From Bipolaris cookei (lineage: Eukaryota; Ascomycota; Dothideomycetes; Pleosporales; Pleosporaceae), in the NCBI GenBank assembly GCA_002286855.1, contig NRSV01000068.1, positions 124,001-188,000 on the forward strand: a stretch of 64,000 nucleotides of DNA. Direction: 5' to 3'. This document shows, piece after piece, positions 47,571 through 59,760 of this stretch (within the stretch, counting starts at the first letter, position 1; each line of letters starts with the position of its first letter). The notes beneath the pieces are model-generated. The model ran no database searches, had not been told where the DNA came from, and saw only the letters and a program-made list of their open reading frames with translations. The translations under genes were made by a program, and so were the position numbers.

Positions 47571-48898
47571 CTACGTAGACGCCTTGCGTGCCCACTTCGC
47601 ACCCACGTCCGTTGCCCCCTTGGGAAAATCGACGTCAAGCAGCCCAGCATGAAGCAAGCTGCGTGCCAGCACCGGCAACGTGTACGAGAACCACAGGAAT
47701 GTCCAGAAACGGCCCACCAGCTTCGTCCCGGCCCTCCTACCCCCCCAGCGCAGCCAGCCCGCCTGTACCGCGTCCTCTACAGTAATAGCCAGCGCCTGCA
47801 TCATGAAGAACCACATCTCGCCATTGTCGCAGCGGTGTGAGTTGAATATGCTCCACTCGTGCAGCAGCGCGCTGAGGAAGAAACCACAGTAAAGCTGAAA
47901 GTAACGCGACCTCAGCGTCCCAGCGCGGAGGCCCAGCCATCGTGCCACGCGGATTGAGGGTTGCTGGTTGAGCTATAGAATACAAGTCAGCTCGTATCAT
48001 TTATGCAGCGCGCAGTACCTAGAATTCTTACCCTTCGCAGCACCTGGTGCCACGACAGACTCCACATCTGCCGTACACTCCACGCGTCGCGAAAGCGGCC
48101 AAACAGCGGCGGCCAGTCGGCTGTATCGAAGCAACCCACCGCCACCGACACTGCCGCCAAGCCATGATACACGAACTGCAGTCCGTTGTATACCCATGCC
48201 GCAACCAACCAACCAAGCGCGACATCTGCTCCCTTTACTACCACCTCACGCTCTTGTCCCTGTTGCCATGCCTGCACACAGCCAACCAAGCACAATGTCA
48301 GTATCTTACAGACCAGGTACCACGCCGTCAAAGCCAGTCTCCGCGCTACAAATTGCCATCGGCTTAGATGGCTGTCATCGCTCTCAGGTACGTTCTTGAC
48401 GCGCCAATTCCAGCCCACGCCTCGTGCCGTAGTCTGCAAACGCAGTGCCCACCGGAGTCGCAACCATAGGCTGATGCAGTCTGTTGCACCCACTCCTTGT
48501 ACCCTATTATAGTCTTTACCGCTGTCATTGCTATATGCCACGTAAAGCAGCCCTTCCCGAGGCGGAAACACAATCGTCTCCAAGTAGAAAGACAGAAACT
48601 GAAACATTATTGGCGCGGTGTTGTAATCAGCCTGAGGCGAGCCAAACGAAAGACAGGGAAGTCCAAGGAATAGGGCGAGTATCAGCGGTAAAGAGATGGC
48701 GCGGGCTATATGCTTCGCGCCACTACTCCTTGCCAAATGCGGCGTGACGATGGCAGCGTAGGCTAGAAGAAGCATCAGCACACTCTGGCGTGAAAAGCGT
48801 CAGTATGAAGCTTTACCTGCAACCATGTACCATGGCGGGGCTGGGGCGCGCTGCGACAGTGGAGGATAGAGTGAGTTGATTGCTTCGATCAAGGCCAT
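47571..48898 (-). CDS. Membrane O-acyltransferase, wax-synthase type, three exons
   Basis: Exons (minus) are 48898-48831, 48782-48032 and 47972-47571, with introns of 48 and 59 bp. The protein is 406 residues with about eight hydrophobic helices. Two conserved blocks of the fungal wax synthase-like/MBOAT acyltransferases are present: WPPLFGRFRDAWSVRQMWSL followed by SWHQVLRR, and FFLSALLHEWSIF with the likely catalytic His. Related enzymes in fungal terpenoid clusters transfer acetyl from acetyl-CoA to terpene hydroxyls at the ER. The first short exon is inferred from phase and splice signals. It is divergent from the methyltransferase, 226 bp away. Acylation of the diterpenoid is the likely role, but the acyl group is not known. 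Confidence 0.82.
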
Positions 48899-49124
48899 GA
48901 TCAGAATGTACGTACGCAGCTTTGAAGAAGCGCTAAGTCGACACAATAGGCTTGTACTTACACGTTCGCTACTGACATGTCTGCCGAGAGCTCGGACTAA
49001 GCCTCGGCCCTTCCTAATTGAGTTCTCCGACAGAGCAATAGAGATGGTCATTCGACCACAAAACATGTCTCTTATATGAATCTTGCCAATCGCTGTTCCG
49101 TCTGATCGCATATGCCCGACCATC
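48899..49124. promoter_or_regulatory. Bidirectional promoter, acyltransferase / methyltransferase
   Basis: Only 226 bp separate the divergent start codons, so the two genes almost surely share control elements. CTCGG occurs twice in the same direction at about 48994-49009 (CTCGGACTAAGCCTCGG), a candidate site for a Zn2Cys6 factor. Confidence 0.5.
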
Positions 49125-50074
49125 ATGACTTCCGCACAGACCACTTCTTCTACCATTAGCCGTACATATCACACAGATACCGATTCGCCATATGCGCTGC
49201 CAAACGAGTAATTATTGTGATTCTTTCACCATTTGACGAGCCCTCACTAAAGATTGCTAGCCATATCGAAGTCTCGCGGTTACATGAACAGCATGAAGCT
49301 GTGCTTGACCTCATGCATGGCCGTCCAGTGCATGCTCCGCTGCAGAATCCAAGGAAAATTCTTGACATTGGCTGCGGCGTCAACGCTGACATGACGATAC
49401 TGCTCTCGAAAATGTATCCCTCCGCCATTGTATACGCCGTCGATATTTCACCTATTGCTGTTTGTTTGCCATCCAATGTCGTCTTCATCCACGGCAACAT
49501 TACCACCATGGTAGCACAGAAAGACCCTCGCCTGCCTGTGGGCGAGTTCGATTATGTTTTTAGTCGCTTTCTGATCGGAGCCGTAAAGAACTGGTCGGAC
49601 TGGATCCACAACACTATCGGGCCCTTACTAGCGCCGGGAGGTTGGATGGAGCTTCATGATTCTCCTCATTTCGAATGGTATAATCGTAAGACTGGCGAGC
49701 ACGTCTCACGAGATTGGAAGTGGCTCCAGATCTACCAGCAACATGCTGAGAAGCATGGACTTGGGGGTTATGTAGGGCGGCAATTGAAAAGTGAGTTGCC
49801 CGACATCTTGCACCGCGCCCCTACTGGCTTGGAGGATATCCAGAGCCGATGGTACCAAACCCCATGGGCCCCTGTGCCGGGGCGTCCTGAGACGGAGAAG
49901 TTCGTTACATACGCCCTGGGCACGTTAAAGGATACATTTAGCGCGGCTGTTGACAAGATTGTGCCTGCGGAGCAGCTTGAGGAAGTCATTAAAGGCATAC
50001 AAGAGACGATGGGAAGACGAATGGAGGATGTATACATGCCTATCTTAGTGGCTTGGGCGAAGCGTATAGATTAA
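49125..50074 (+). CDS. SAM-dependent methyltransferase (LaeA/UMTA-like class I fold)
   Basis: The main frame 49217-50074 contains the SAM-binding motif KILDIGCGVNADM, then AVDISPIA, FDYVFSRFLIG and a WMELHD block. These are typical of the LaeA-like methyltransferases common in fungal clusters. Upstream, an ATG at 49125 opens a frame with SPYALPNE, the usual N-terminal motif of the family, but it meets TAA at 49208. Joining it to the main frame would need the removal of about 30 bp, too short for a normal intron and without a proper AG at the right phase. So either the N-terminus is broken, or translation starts later (for example Met at about 49313), or the intron is unusual. Role: O- or carboxyl methylation of the product, or regulation. 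Confidence 0.65.
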
Positions 50075-51094
50075 CTCTGCACTACACGATGTTAACTTCC
50101 ACAACCCTCTAGGTAAATCTCTAACGACCCTATTACAGACTTGCTATTAGTTAGGTAACCTAGTTTAAACTAAGTAAACTAACTAATGTTAACTATCTTA
50201 AGGCTATATTTCGTAGCTATTATAAGTTTCTATGGATTTTTCTAGTAATGCTGTAGAAAAGAGTTATAACTAGAAGTTTAACTAACTAGAGATAAAGATA
50301 GTTAAACCTAATCTCCATTGCTATATGCTAACTTATAATAGTCCTGTTAGGTAAGAGGGCTTATAAGAAAAGACGATTTGAGTTGATGACAACGAGATAA
50401 ACAATAAAATCTGTCCGTCCTGTATACCCATTGCTTCGTGTCCTGCCATCTGGATGGCCAGCCTTGGCGGGATGTTGAGTCACGTGATCGACTCCTGGCG
50501 GTGATCAGTACCTTCTGGCGTAGTTATCGGTTAGCCTTTAGCTACCTTGTCCTCTATTAAGAAAAGAGCTCTTTCTTGTTTCTTGTGAATCTATTCAAGG
50601 AACAAGTCTTGACAATGCAGGGGCAATTATCTCAGTTTAATGTCAGTTAACTTAATTCAACCGGTCTAGGTAGTGTGTAGATGTGGATAGTGGCGGACAT
50701 TAATCTATTTAGTCGATTTCAATTAAAAAAGCCCTTGTAGTCAGTTCAGCACGGTCTAGTCTAGTGACCTTGGGACGTTAGTGTAGTCAGCCTGAAGAGA
50801 TGCCGACTGGCTGAACTGACTGATGGTAACTCTGCCTTGTAGAGTAAGTATGAGAATCCTAATAGACTCCTATAACGTGTGCCATTTTTCCACTATTTAG
50901 TACTGCAAAGCTACTACATATAGGTATATATGATGAATATCGGGCTAAATGCCCGAAACCCTCCATGCTTCTGATATTTGATAAATTCTTGGGACAAGCT
51001 TGCTCTATAGACTTCCCCACGGACGGCCCCATCCTGCACAGATGTACCCCTATCATCTGTCCAACAATATGTCCCTGCGGAAACACCGAATCTC
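50075..51094. other. Convergent intergenic region with dispersed repeat copy B
   Basis: No gene is recognised. It includes the repeat at 50363-50588 and a direct GTCAGTTCAGC / inverted GCTGAACTGAC pair at about 50739-50821. Confidence 0.5.
50363..50588 (+). repeat. Dispersed repeat, copy B
   Basis: About 226 bp, diverged from copies A and D. It shares ATTTGAGTTGA near the start, GTCACGTGATC in the middle (TCACGTGA 50480-50487), ACCTTCTGGCGT, and a CTTGTTTCTTGT end. The middle part is shortened. Confidence 0.65.
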
Positions 51095-52718
51095 TCACTC
51101 TGCCTTTGGATTTGCCAAATCGATTTCGCACACCCGATCGCGACATTGCAATCTCATGCTATCATTGATCAGATGAGTATGCTCAAATATGTTGTCCTTT
51201 GGTCTGACATATCCAGGCTCTTCTCGCCAATCGTAGCATAGCAGGAGGAACGTAAAAAGAATCTTAATCTCATTGCTGGCAAAGAACCGGCCAGGGCATG
51301 CATGCTTCCCATGACCGAAGCCCATGTTGTCCTCAGATGTCGTCACAAATTGATGGCGATTCTCAGCACCGGGCTGCGATCGCATTTTCAGGTAGCGTGC
51401 AGCATCGAAATTTCCAGGATTCTCATAAAATTCAGGGTTATAAGGCCCGTCGTCCTCAATCATCAGGGTAGCGCCTGCGGGAATGACGGTGCCATCTGAC
51501 AGGGTGATGGTTTCTTCGGCGAAGCGTACCATAGAGGCTGTAAGTTCAGATAGGTTAGCTGCGCCAAACGATGGGATACCTCGCTTTTATGCGACACTCA
51601 CTGCTGGCAAGGGGATGAGTCCGTTGACATTCCTTTAAGAAAGAGTCAAGTAACTTCATCTTGTATAATGTGGTTTTGGCCCAACCATCCTCCTTTAATA
51701 CAGAGATCATTTCATCTCGAAGTGGTTGCACCACTTCCGGATTGGAGCAGCATCGCAAGAGCGCGCGTAACGTCATCTCCGTGGTAGTCGAAATCGCAGC
51801 GAGCGCAAGGTGTAACTGACCAGCAACGATATTAATAAGCTCCAGGGGTCGGCCTTTCTGGATTTCCAAGGACCACATCACTGCGTCTGCACTCTTCAAG
51901 CTAGTCCTTTGGCCGGCCTCTTGTTCCGCAAATCGCTTCTTGGCATCCAGTATAGTAGGTGTCAGGAGTTCAACAGCGTCGCTGACCTGTTGCCTCAAAC
52001 TCTTGGTTTCTGGCAAGAACATGTTCACAAGAGGCCGGAGAGCAGCTGGCCACGCGTGCAACTTGTGACCAGCCACGAAGGTGTGCATCGTATTGGTTTT
52101 GGCTATCCGCAAGAACGTCTCATTGCGAGCCATCGCCGTTCCCGCGAAGACACGTGTCGACACTCGAGCAACAATATCCATAATCGGCAGCTTCAGTTCG
52201 TAGCTTTTCCATTCCTTATGCCCACCGAAATTCAGGGGAACAGCATAGCTCGCCTCGTCAACGACATCATCGGTCACCAGATTCAAAGACTGAGTAAGCT
52301 TGACCCTAACCAACTCGGTAAAAAGTCCATCAGGCCGTAAACCCTCTTTCATACTCTCAAACCCCGGTAGCAATCCGTGAAAGTCTTTGATGACGGCCTT
52401 ATTAAACGAAAGCCGCTCATGGTTTCTGAGTTCGTTCGCAAATCGGCGCGGAACGATAATTTTATAGCCTGCTCCCGCACGGACTTGAAAGCATGACTTC
52501 GTGATTTCGTGGCCTTTTGTTAACACTTCGCCAGGCCGGAACATCCATTGGGTCGCCGGGGGGGGTTTCGTCGCTGGGCCTTTCGAATCTTCGTCGATAT
52601 TTACCAGAGGAAATGTTGCATACGGCCGATCACCCGTTAACCAGAAGTAAATTCCAGTAGTGAGGATCAATCCCACAAGGGCCTGGATGCCAACTAAGAG
52701 ATCCAAACTCGTGATCAT
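51095..52718 (-). CDS. Cytochrome P450 D (CYP68-like), two exons
   Basis: Exons (minus) are 52718-51602 and 51537-51095, with a 64 bp intron. The protein is 519 residues from the Met at 52718, directly before the membrane helix LLVGIQALVGLILTTGIYFW. An upstream Met at 52778 is less likely. It has FQVRAGAGYKIIVP, LPGFESMKEGLRPDGLFTELVR, I-helix LAAISTTTEMT, K-helix ECQR and heme motif FGHGKHACPGRFF with axial Cys about 453. It shares these blocks with P450 B, so the two look like paralogues with different intron content. It may oxidise the same diterpene scaffold. The position is unknown. Confidence 0.87.
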
Positions 52719-54281
52719 GATGAAAAGATTACAATCGTTGGAGAAGCAAGGAAATGAGTGTTCGACAAGTAGCTGCAATGATGAGTCCTCGTGGAATCAA
52801 CAACTAGGGCAATGGATGATAACGAGAGCTTCTCGCACGGCACCAATACCATACCCACCGACACATGCTAATCTGAGTTTGACAAGTCCGTAGGGTAATA
52901 AGCGTGTTCGGAGTTTTCCTTCCTAAGCTCGCTAACCGGATCGGAAATGCCCCTTGTAGATAAAAGAAATGTTCATTAGGGCCTGTTCGGCGCTACGTTT
53001 TACGGTTCGCGTTGTTGAGCTGGATTTGTCTTAGTAGCGCTTGGCTAGAAACTGGCTGCTAGCGCAGCAGCTGGATTGAAATAGAAAACAGAGGCGTTGC
53101 TTGGTAAAACACTAGTTTTCAAAACACATCATGATGATAAAGCAAGTAATACATAGAGATTTATTTATCAACTCCTGCTCGGGTTCAGCCGCGTTCTGCA
53201 AAGCGTTGGCTGGAGTGACAGGTATGGCAGATAGCCGACGCCGCGTAGACACTAATCTGCGCCGCCCTACATCACTCCTAAAAACTGGCAGAAGCGCGCT
53301 AAGATGACTAAGCGATACGCGGGATCAGGCTATACTTCTCTGGTCTCGGCCCGAGTTAGGACGAATAGACTAAAGCGGCAGTCTGTGGGTGTTGTCTGGC
53401 GATTCCGGCAGAAGAGTGTGATAGGGGATGACTGATGATAAAGCCAAATTAACCTATCTTGCTATAGACGAACAAGCGGCAATCTTGTTGAGCAAACGAC
53501 TTGTAAGAAAGTGCAATTTGAGTTGACCATAGCGAGTGTAATAACGAAACCCGACCATCCCCTTATACCCATTGCCTCAGGTTCTGCCATCAGAACCTTA
53601 CCCTGCATCATCGTGGCGGTGTGAAATCACATGATCCGAACGTCCCGCGCTGATCCTTGCCTTCTGACCCGGCCCTGCTGGACGCTGGCCTCACGCCAGG
53701 TCTTGCTGTGTTTCCCTGCCCGGCGTCAAGGAGAGAATCCCGCTTGTTGCTTGTAATACCCGTGACAGTAGGCTAGTAAAGAGGGTAGACATTAGCGTGT
53801 TACTACTTCATCAAGCGGTTTGTTCTTTCAGAAAGGTAACTAATTATACACGTTTAGACAAGGTCGTTTATCCTAGATAAGTAGAGACATTATACATTTT
53901 GTGTTGCTACAGTACAATGTGCAAGTTTCTGAAAGAAGGGGAGAGGCAATCGAAGCTGGGGAAATGGATTAGTGAACGCTCTGTGACGGTTGTACCAGCG
54001 CTTACGTTGTTATTCAAAGGTAGGCAAGAGATCAGTTCAAGGGAATTGGCAAGACATATAAGATCTTGATTCGAGCCGTGGTGATACATAGAAGAGAAGA
54101 GAAGGAGAGTGTGATGATTTACGGGCCATGCTAGATTTATCCAAGAGATCTTCTTGTGTAAATCGTGCAAAAGAGATATATACAAGAGGTTAAGTTGTCC
54201 AGAAGCCGCGCTGCAGACACAGGGCCGCTGTCTGATAAACAGCTCTCACGCAGAGGCATTCCGCCCTGCCCGAGCCTCCTG
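52719..54281. other. Spacer upstream of P450-D and downstream of P450-E
   Basis: About 1.55 kb with no gene recognised. At 52979 AGGGCCTGTTCGG resembles a hAT-type transposon end (also seen at 35781). It includes dispersed repeat copy C (53513-53756). Confidence 0.5.
53513..53756 (+). repeat. Dispersed repeat, copy C
   Basis: About 244 bp with start GTAAGAAAGTGCAATTTGAG and end GCTTGTTGCTTGTAA. It is aligned with copies A and D with gaps. The CACGTG core is changed to TCACATGA (53627-53634), a single C-to-T type transition. Confidence 0.7.
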
Positions 54282-56108
54282 CTATCCTACAAGATGTCGC
54301 AGATCTTCCTCGATGCGTCTCTTTCTAACCAAGATCTGTGTATTGGTATCTGGTACCATAGATTCATCATAGCAGAAGCTCCTGGGTCTCTGCTGCCCTT
54401 TGGGATAGTCAAAGTCGTACCGCAGAAGCAAGAATACAAGAATCAACTTGATCTCGTTGCTAGCGAAAAAGCGCCCCGGGCAGGCATCGAGCCCATGACC
54501 GAAATGCATGTCTGCAGAGCTCGTCATGGCAAATTGATAGCGATTGATGTTTTCCGGCTTGTCGGGATCTTCCCTCAGGCGTGCGTAACGGAATGGGTCG
54601 AAGATGTTGGGATCTCCACCGTCAGGCATGGCTGCTGGATCACGCCCAATCGCCTCTGCTGCGACGGCGATGTGCGTACCCCTTGGGAGTTTGAGCCCGT
54701 CTTTTAGCGTCAGTTGTTGCTTTACCACCCGTTGGAACGTCACTGTTGCGCACAATCGAGTCAGCTTACTACAAGATCTAGAATACTTCAAGACTTGGGT
54801 GGGGGTAGAGCTGCGGGGAAAAAGCGTCCCGGCCGCCCTGCTGTTAGACTTACGAGCAAGCATTGGATGCATCCTTTGCGATTCCTTCAAGAAACTGTCC
54901 ATTTTGCGCAACTTGTTTAATGTCGTTTTCTTGATGCCGCCGTCTTCTCGAAGTACGGACCTTATCTCTACGCGCAGTGGTTCTAGGTACTCTGGAAATG
55001 CACACAGATCTAGAAAAAAGTGTGTCACGCGCAGGGACGTGGTATGGATGGACGCCAGAGAGAGCAAGAGTTGTCGATGTGCCAGGTCGCGTATGCTTCC
55101 TTCGTCTTGCCGCGCGTCGTCCATCATCCACTGTAGGAAATCACTAGGCTTAGTATACTTTGCGCCAAGTCGTGCAGCAGCATCCCGTCGCTCTTGAATA
55201 ATGGGACCCAATAGTCGTTCTGCAGCAGCGAGTTGCGAGTATATGCGCCAATATGTTGGCAGACATCGAGCGGCGAGAGGCCGTACCCCTGCTGGGAGCA
55301 AACGAAGGATGTTCCGCGTGATAGATAAGTTTCGAGTAAAGAGGATACTGATCTGAAGCCATTCATCGTTTCTGCACAAGTCAGGTCCAACGAAGAGTCT
55401 TGCGAAGATTCGAGCGACCACATTGACCATCAGCCCGTTTATGCGAACCGCAGTCCAATCGTCACAGGGCGGAATTTCCTTCTGGAAGGCAAATTTAAGC
55501 TCGTTAATAACCACTGGAAGTAGATTGCCAAGGGCGGGTGTGAGCCGCTGACTGACAACCCGACGATGCAAATCGCTATTTCGCACGAGATCCACGTTGC
55601 CAATAGTGTATTCAGCCACCATATTCTTGATGTGAGCATCGATTGCGCTCAGTTGATGGCTCTTCAGGTCTCGCAGCTCGTCCACATACCGAGGCGAAAT
55701 GACAGTCACTTCACAGTCGTTACGACGCACTTTGAAGACTGACTGACCAAACTAGACCTGGCGTTGTTAGCGAAACCATTACTTATCGCTCATCGATTTT
55801 GTCCCCAACAAAGTGCAAACAACCTTTTCGTAGCCGTCGCGAAGTATTGTACTGCTGTTGCGCGCGAATCGTAGTCCTATGACCCACGCTGGCTCCCAAA
55901 AGTGCCGACGGCCCGCTACGGGCGCTTTGATGCCGTGATGCCACTGCCAGACTGCGTTGAGCACATAGCTGAGCACGGCGATCGAAATCGCCCCGCAAGA
56001 GACCTGCCACTTGAAGTCTTGATCAATTCTTTGGCTATGTGATTTCTGAATGTCGTAGACGTATAGGTCGCGCGTATTCGTCCAGAGCTTCGAAACAAAC
56101 GTGTCCAT
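54282..56108 (-). CDS. Cytochrome P450 E, ent-kaurene oxidase-like (CYP503 type), three exons
   Basis: Exons (minus) are 56108-55824, 55751-54854 and 54742-54282, with introns of 72 and 111 bp. The second intron lacks stops, so it reads through in frame and could be missed. The protein is 547 residues. A membrane helix (VSCGAISIAVLSYVLNAVW) lies near 36-54. It has FWEPAWVIGLRFARNSSTILRDGYEK, SQRLTPALGNLL, RIFARLFVGPDLCRNDEWL, I-helix LASIHTTSLRVTH, ESQRMHPML, and heme motif FGHGLDACPGRFF with axial Cys about 482. Of the five P450s this one best fits the gibberellin-pathway P450-4, which oxidises C-19 of ent-kaurene to the acid. It is divergent from the Zn2Cys6 regulator. The exact substrate is inferred. 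Confidence 0.85.
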
Positions 56109-56674
56109 TGGCTAGGTGATTTAGAGGCTGCTCTGCCCTCAACTACTCTACTTATCTGTTTCAATCGCAAGGACAAGGAGGGTCAGGACAAACGTGATGC
56201 TGGTATATATTGCTCATCGTCTTCAGCTTCACTTGCAACACTAACAAAATCAGTCATGTGCGCTGCTTTGCATGGACTTTCCTCATTGAGTAAACGCAGA
56301 TTCGGTCATGCCGGAAGTAGACCTTGCCGCGCGTACCGAGCACCCCCGATAGCTAGAATCACGTCGCCTCTAACTATATCTTTGCTGCAGTGGTAAGAAG
56401 GCTTTGAGTGCACTAGTCTCTATCCCACCATCTAACTGCAATTTGGCCTAAAAGCGTTGAGGACGAGTGTCGTGTGGAGTTAGGCTTGGCTTCTTTATTA
56501 TCCTGCCGCGCACTCCCTTGTCATTTGCGCGGCTGATCGAGTGTACACGTTTCCAGTATCGTAGCTCCTTCACAATTTCACAGTCTAGTAAGAACGCCCA
56601 GTTAAGCGAATATACTGTGATGTTGCCATTGTCTGCTGACCATCATTAAACCAAGTATCAACGTCAAATCGGGC
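56109..56674. promoter_or_regulatory. Divergent upstream region of P450-E and the regulator
   Basis: 566 bp. A TATA-like TATATA at 56204-56210 lies about 95 bp upstream of the P450-E start on its strand. CGG/CCG triplets occur near 56315 and 56345. No gene is recognised. Confidence 0.5.
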
Positions 56675-57637
<963 letters not shown>

Positions 57638-58708
57638 ACATGCCACTCCATTTGCGAAGCAATTCATCGGGCGCTTATCGGGCGCTAACCGTCCAGTTCC
57701 TCTGCTCCTGCCGATCTGCAGGATCTCCATTCTGCAGACTATGGGGCGGCCTGGTCAATTATCTGTATTCTTAAAGCGAACGTCCATTTCGCCTCGTCCA
57801 AATCGCTTTCAGTGGACGGGGGAGCCCTGTCCCCCTGTGTAGGATAGGTTTGGGGGTGGTCTTGTAGACGGGCAGTATGGCCCTGGTGGTTAGTGTAACT
57901 ACCGGCTGAATCACGTCTATGTGTTTTCCGACGTGTATGCTCACTTGTGGAGCCCTGGCGATTGCAAAAGAGGCTAGGAGGCACATTGTTTTATAGCAGA
58001 TGTGGGGTAATGAGGGCTTCTTACTGCAAGACTTCCCTCGATGCCTAATGTCTAGTGTCTTCCACACGAATTTGATTGATTTCTAGAAGTCTAACCGATA
58101 TAATAATGAGATAGACCGCTTCACAGAAATGCTTGTATGTTTATCGCTACGCTGGCCAATCGATGCGGAGGTGCTGTAGACAGTTGTTAAAAAAGTGTGA
58201 TAAGATTGATGCATCGATCTTGTGGAAGATCCCAGCTATACACGGTTGGGATAATCCGGATCTAGAAGTCACCGTGGCCCAAGAGATGCCTTTTTTGTCG
58301 CAGTGCATGGACGAAGTTAGTTGTGATCAGATGACCAGATTATCTAGATTGGATTAAGACCAGCTAACAAGACACGGCAGATTGAACAGTTGAGTAATTG
58401 TTTGGATTGATCAGATGACTGGGTGATTATCATTATTATTATTCCATTATAGTCCTGTATCAGCTGTTGGCTGTGTGAGACTTTGCCCAGAGGCTGTTCT
58501 ATCAAGTAATTGTTACACGGGGTTGAGTGTTGATACTTCTCTAGCCTGGTCCGGGTCAGGACAACTAGGATTATGTGAAAAGCTCCATGAGGTGTTTTTC
58601 TGGCGATGCAGTGGATTTGGCGTGCTTATAGAGGAGAGGGAAACAGGTTGACGAATCCCAATCTATTTGATAGACTAACATGTAGCAATCTTGCGAAGTA
58701 ACTAATTA
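57638..58708. other. Spacer downstream of the regulator
   Basis: No gene is recognised. The first 200 bp could encode the regulator's lost C-terminus in another frame (open to about 57773). The rest shows no signal. Confidence 0.4.
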
Positions 58709-59014
58709 GTAAGAAAGTACAATTTGAGTTGACCACAACGAGACTAATAATGAAACCCATCTATCCTTATATCCTCATTGCTTCCAGTCTTGCCATCACT
58801 CCCATCACGAATTTCCTTTTGCTTGGCCTCATGTCCTGATGGTTGCCATCAGAGAATTGCTGCCATCACATACTAGCGCCTGATGGTCGTCTGGGCGTGA
58901 TGTCAATCACGTGATCTTCGCCCCGCGATGATCATTACCTTCTGACGTGGACGTCCATGGGCCTTCAGCCATCTCGTCACTTGTCAAGGAGAGAATCCTT
59001 CTTGTTACCTGTAA
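58709..59014 (+). repeat. Dispersed repeat, copy D
   Basis: About 306 bp, closest to copy A. They share long identical stretches such as CACGTGATCTTCGCCCCGCG and the ACGTGGACGTCC segment. TCACGTGA is at 58907-58914. It lies outside the regulator, at the right border of the cluster. Confidence 0.75.
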
Positions 59015-59167
59015 TAACACCGCTTAGTTAGAACCTTACTCGTACGAAGAACGTAGAAGCAGGGGTACAAAGAGAGAAGTGTCGTACGACAACTTGACTC
59101 TCTTTATCTTTCTTCTTCTGTATCATAGGTCAATGCAAACTCGTTCGAAGGCCTCTTCGCCCATAAT

Positions 59168-59350
59168 ATTACGACCCACGCAGCCAGAAACAAATGGAAG
59201 ACTGCAGGGCTGAGCAACCACGCTGTTACGCACCTGAAGGAAGGAGGCACGGCGGTTAAGTTAAGAAGCATCGACGACTAGTCAACTGTTACGATCCACG
59301 CAGTCAGGGACCCGATGGATGACTACGGGGCTAAGCCACCACGCTAACCA
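59168..59350 (+). repeat. Imperfect direct repeat, two 65 bp units
   Basis: 59168-59232 and 59286-59350 share the pattern TTACGAYCCACGCAG...CAGG, then GGATGACT and CCACGCT. The second unit starts TGTTACG, and TTAACA occurs about 330 bp later (to about 59616), so a solo LTR of Copia type (TGTTA...TAACA) at 59287-59616 is possible. Confidence 0.4.
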
Positions 59351-59646
59351 ATCACATGATCAGTCCTACCGATCCCCAACTCTCTTAGCACACCTTCATG
59401 TACTGGGACTGCTAGGACTACTAGGACACCGTAAGTATATAGCAACAGGCATTAAGCCCCTATAGCTCGATGTGTTCAACTTAAGTTACGAGTACAAGTA
59501 CAATACAAGAGTTACTTGCAGAGACACTGTTCATATTACTCTGCTGCTTCATCCACGAAAACCAACCTCAAGAATCTGACACTAGAAGTCTATATTACTT
59601 CCACTCAGATCCTACTCTTAACACACCCCTTCGAGTCTACTACAGC

Positions 59647-59760
59647 CTAGTATCGTCGTAGGAGTAATAGAATGCAGGAGTCTATATCCTTTTGAGGTAT
59701 CTCGCCCCACTCCTCGTGAATAGCTTTAATAAAGCCATCCATATCTTTCCTACTATTTCC
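59647..59760 (-). pseudogene. C-terminal fragment of a Tc1/mariner transposase
   Basis: The minus strand reads DGFIKAIHEEWGEIPQKDID...RRY then stop (59647-59649). This resembles the C-terminal tail of Tc1/mariner DDE transposases (AIxEEWxxIP). Upstream the frame is interrupted by stops. Only a short remnant is visible. Confidence 0.45.
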
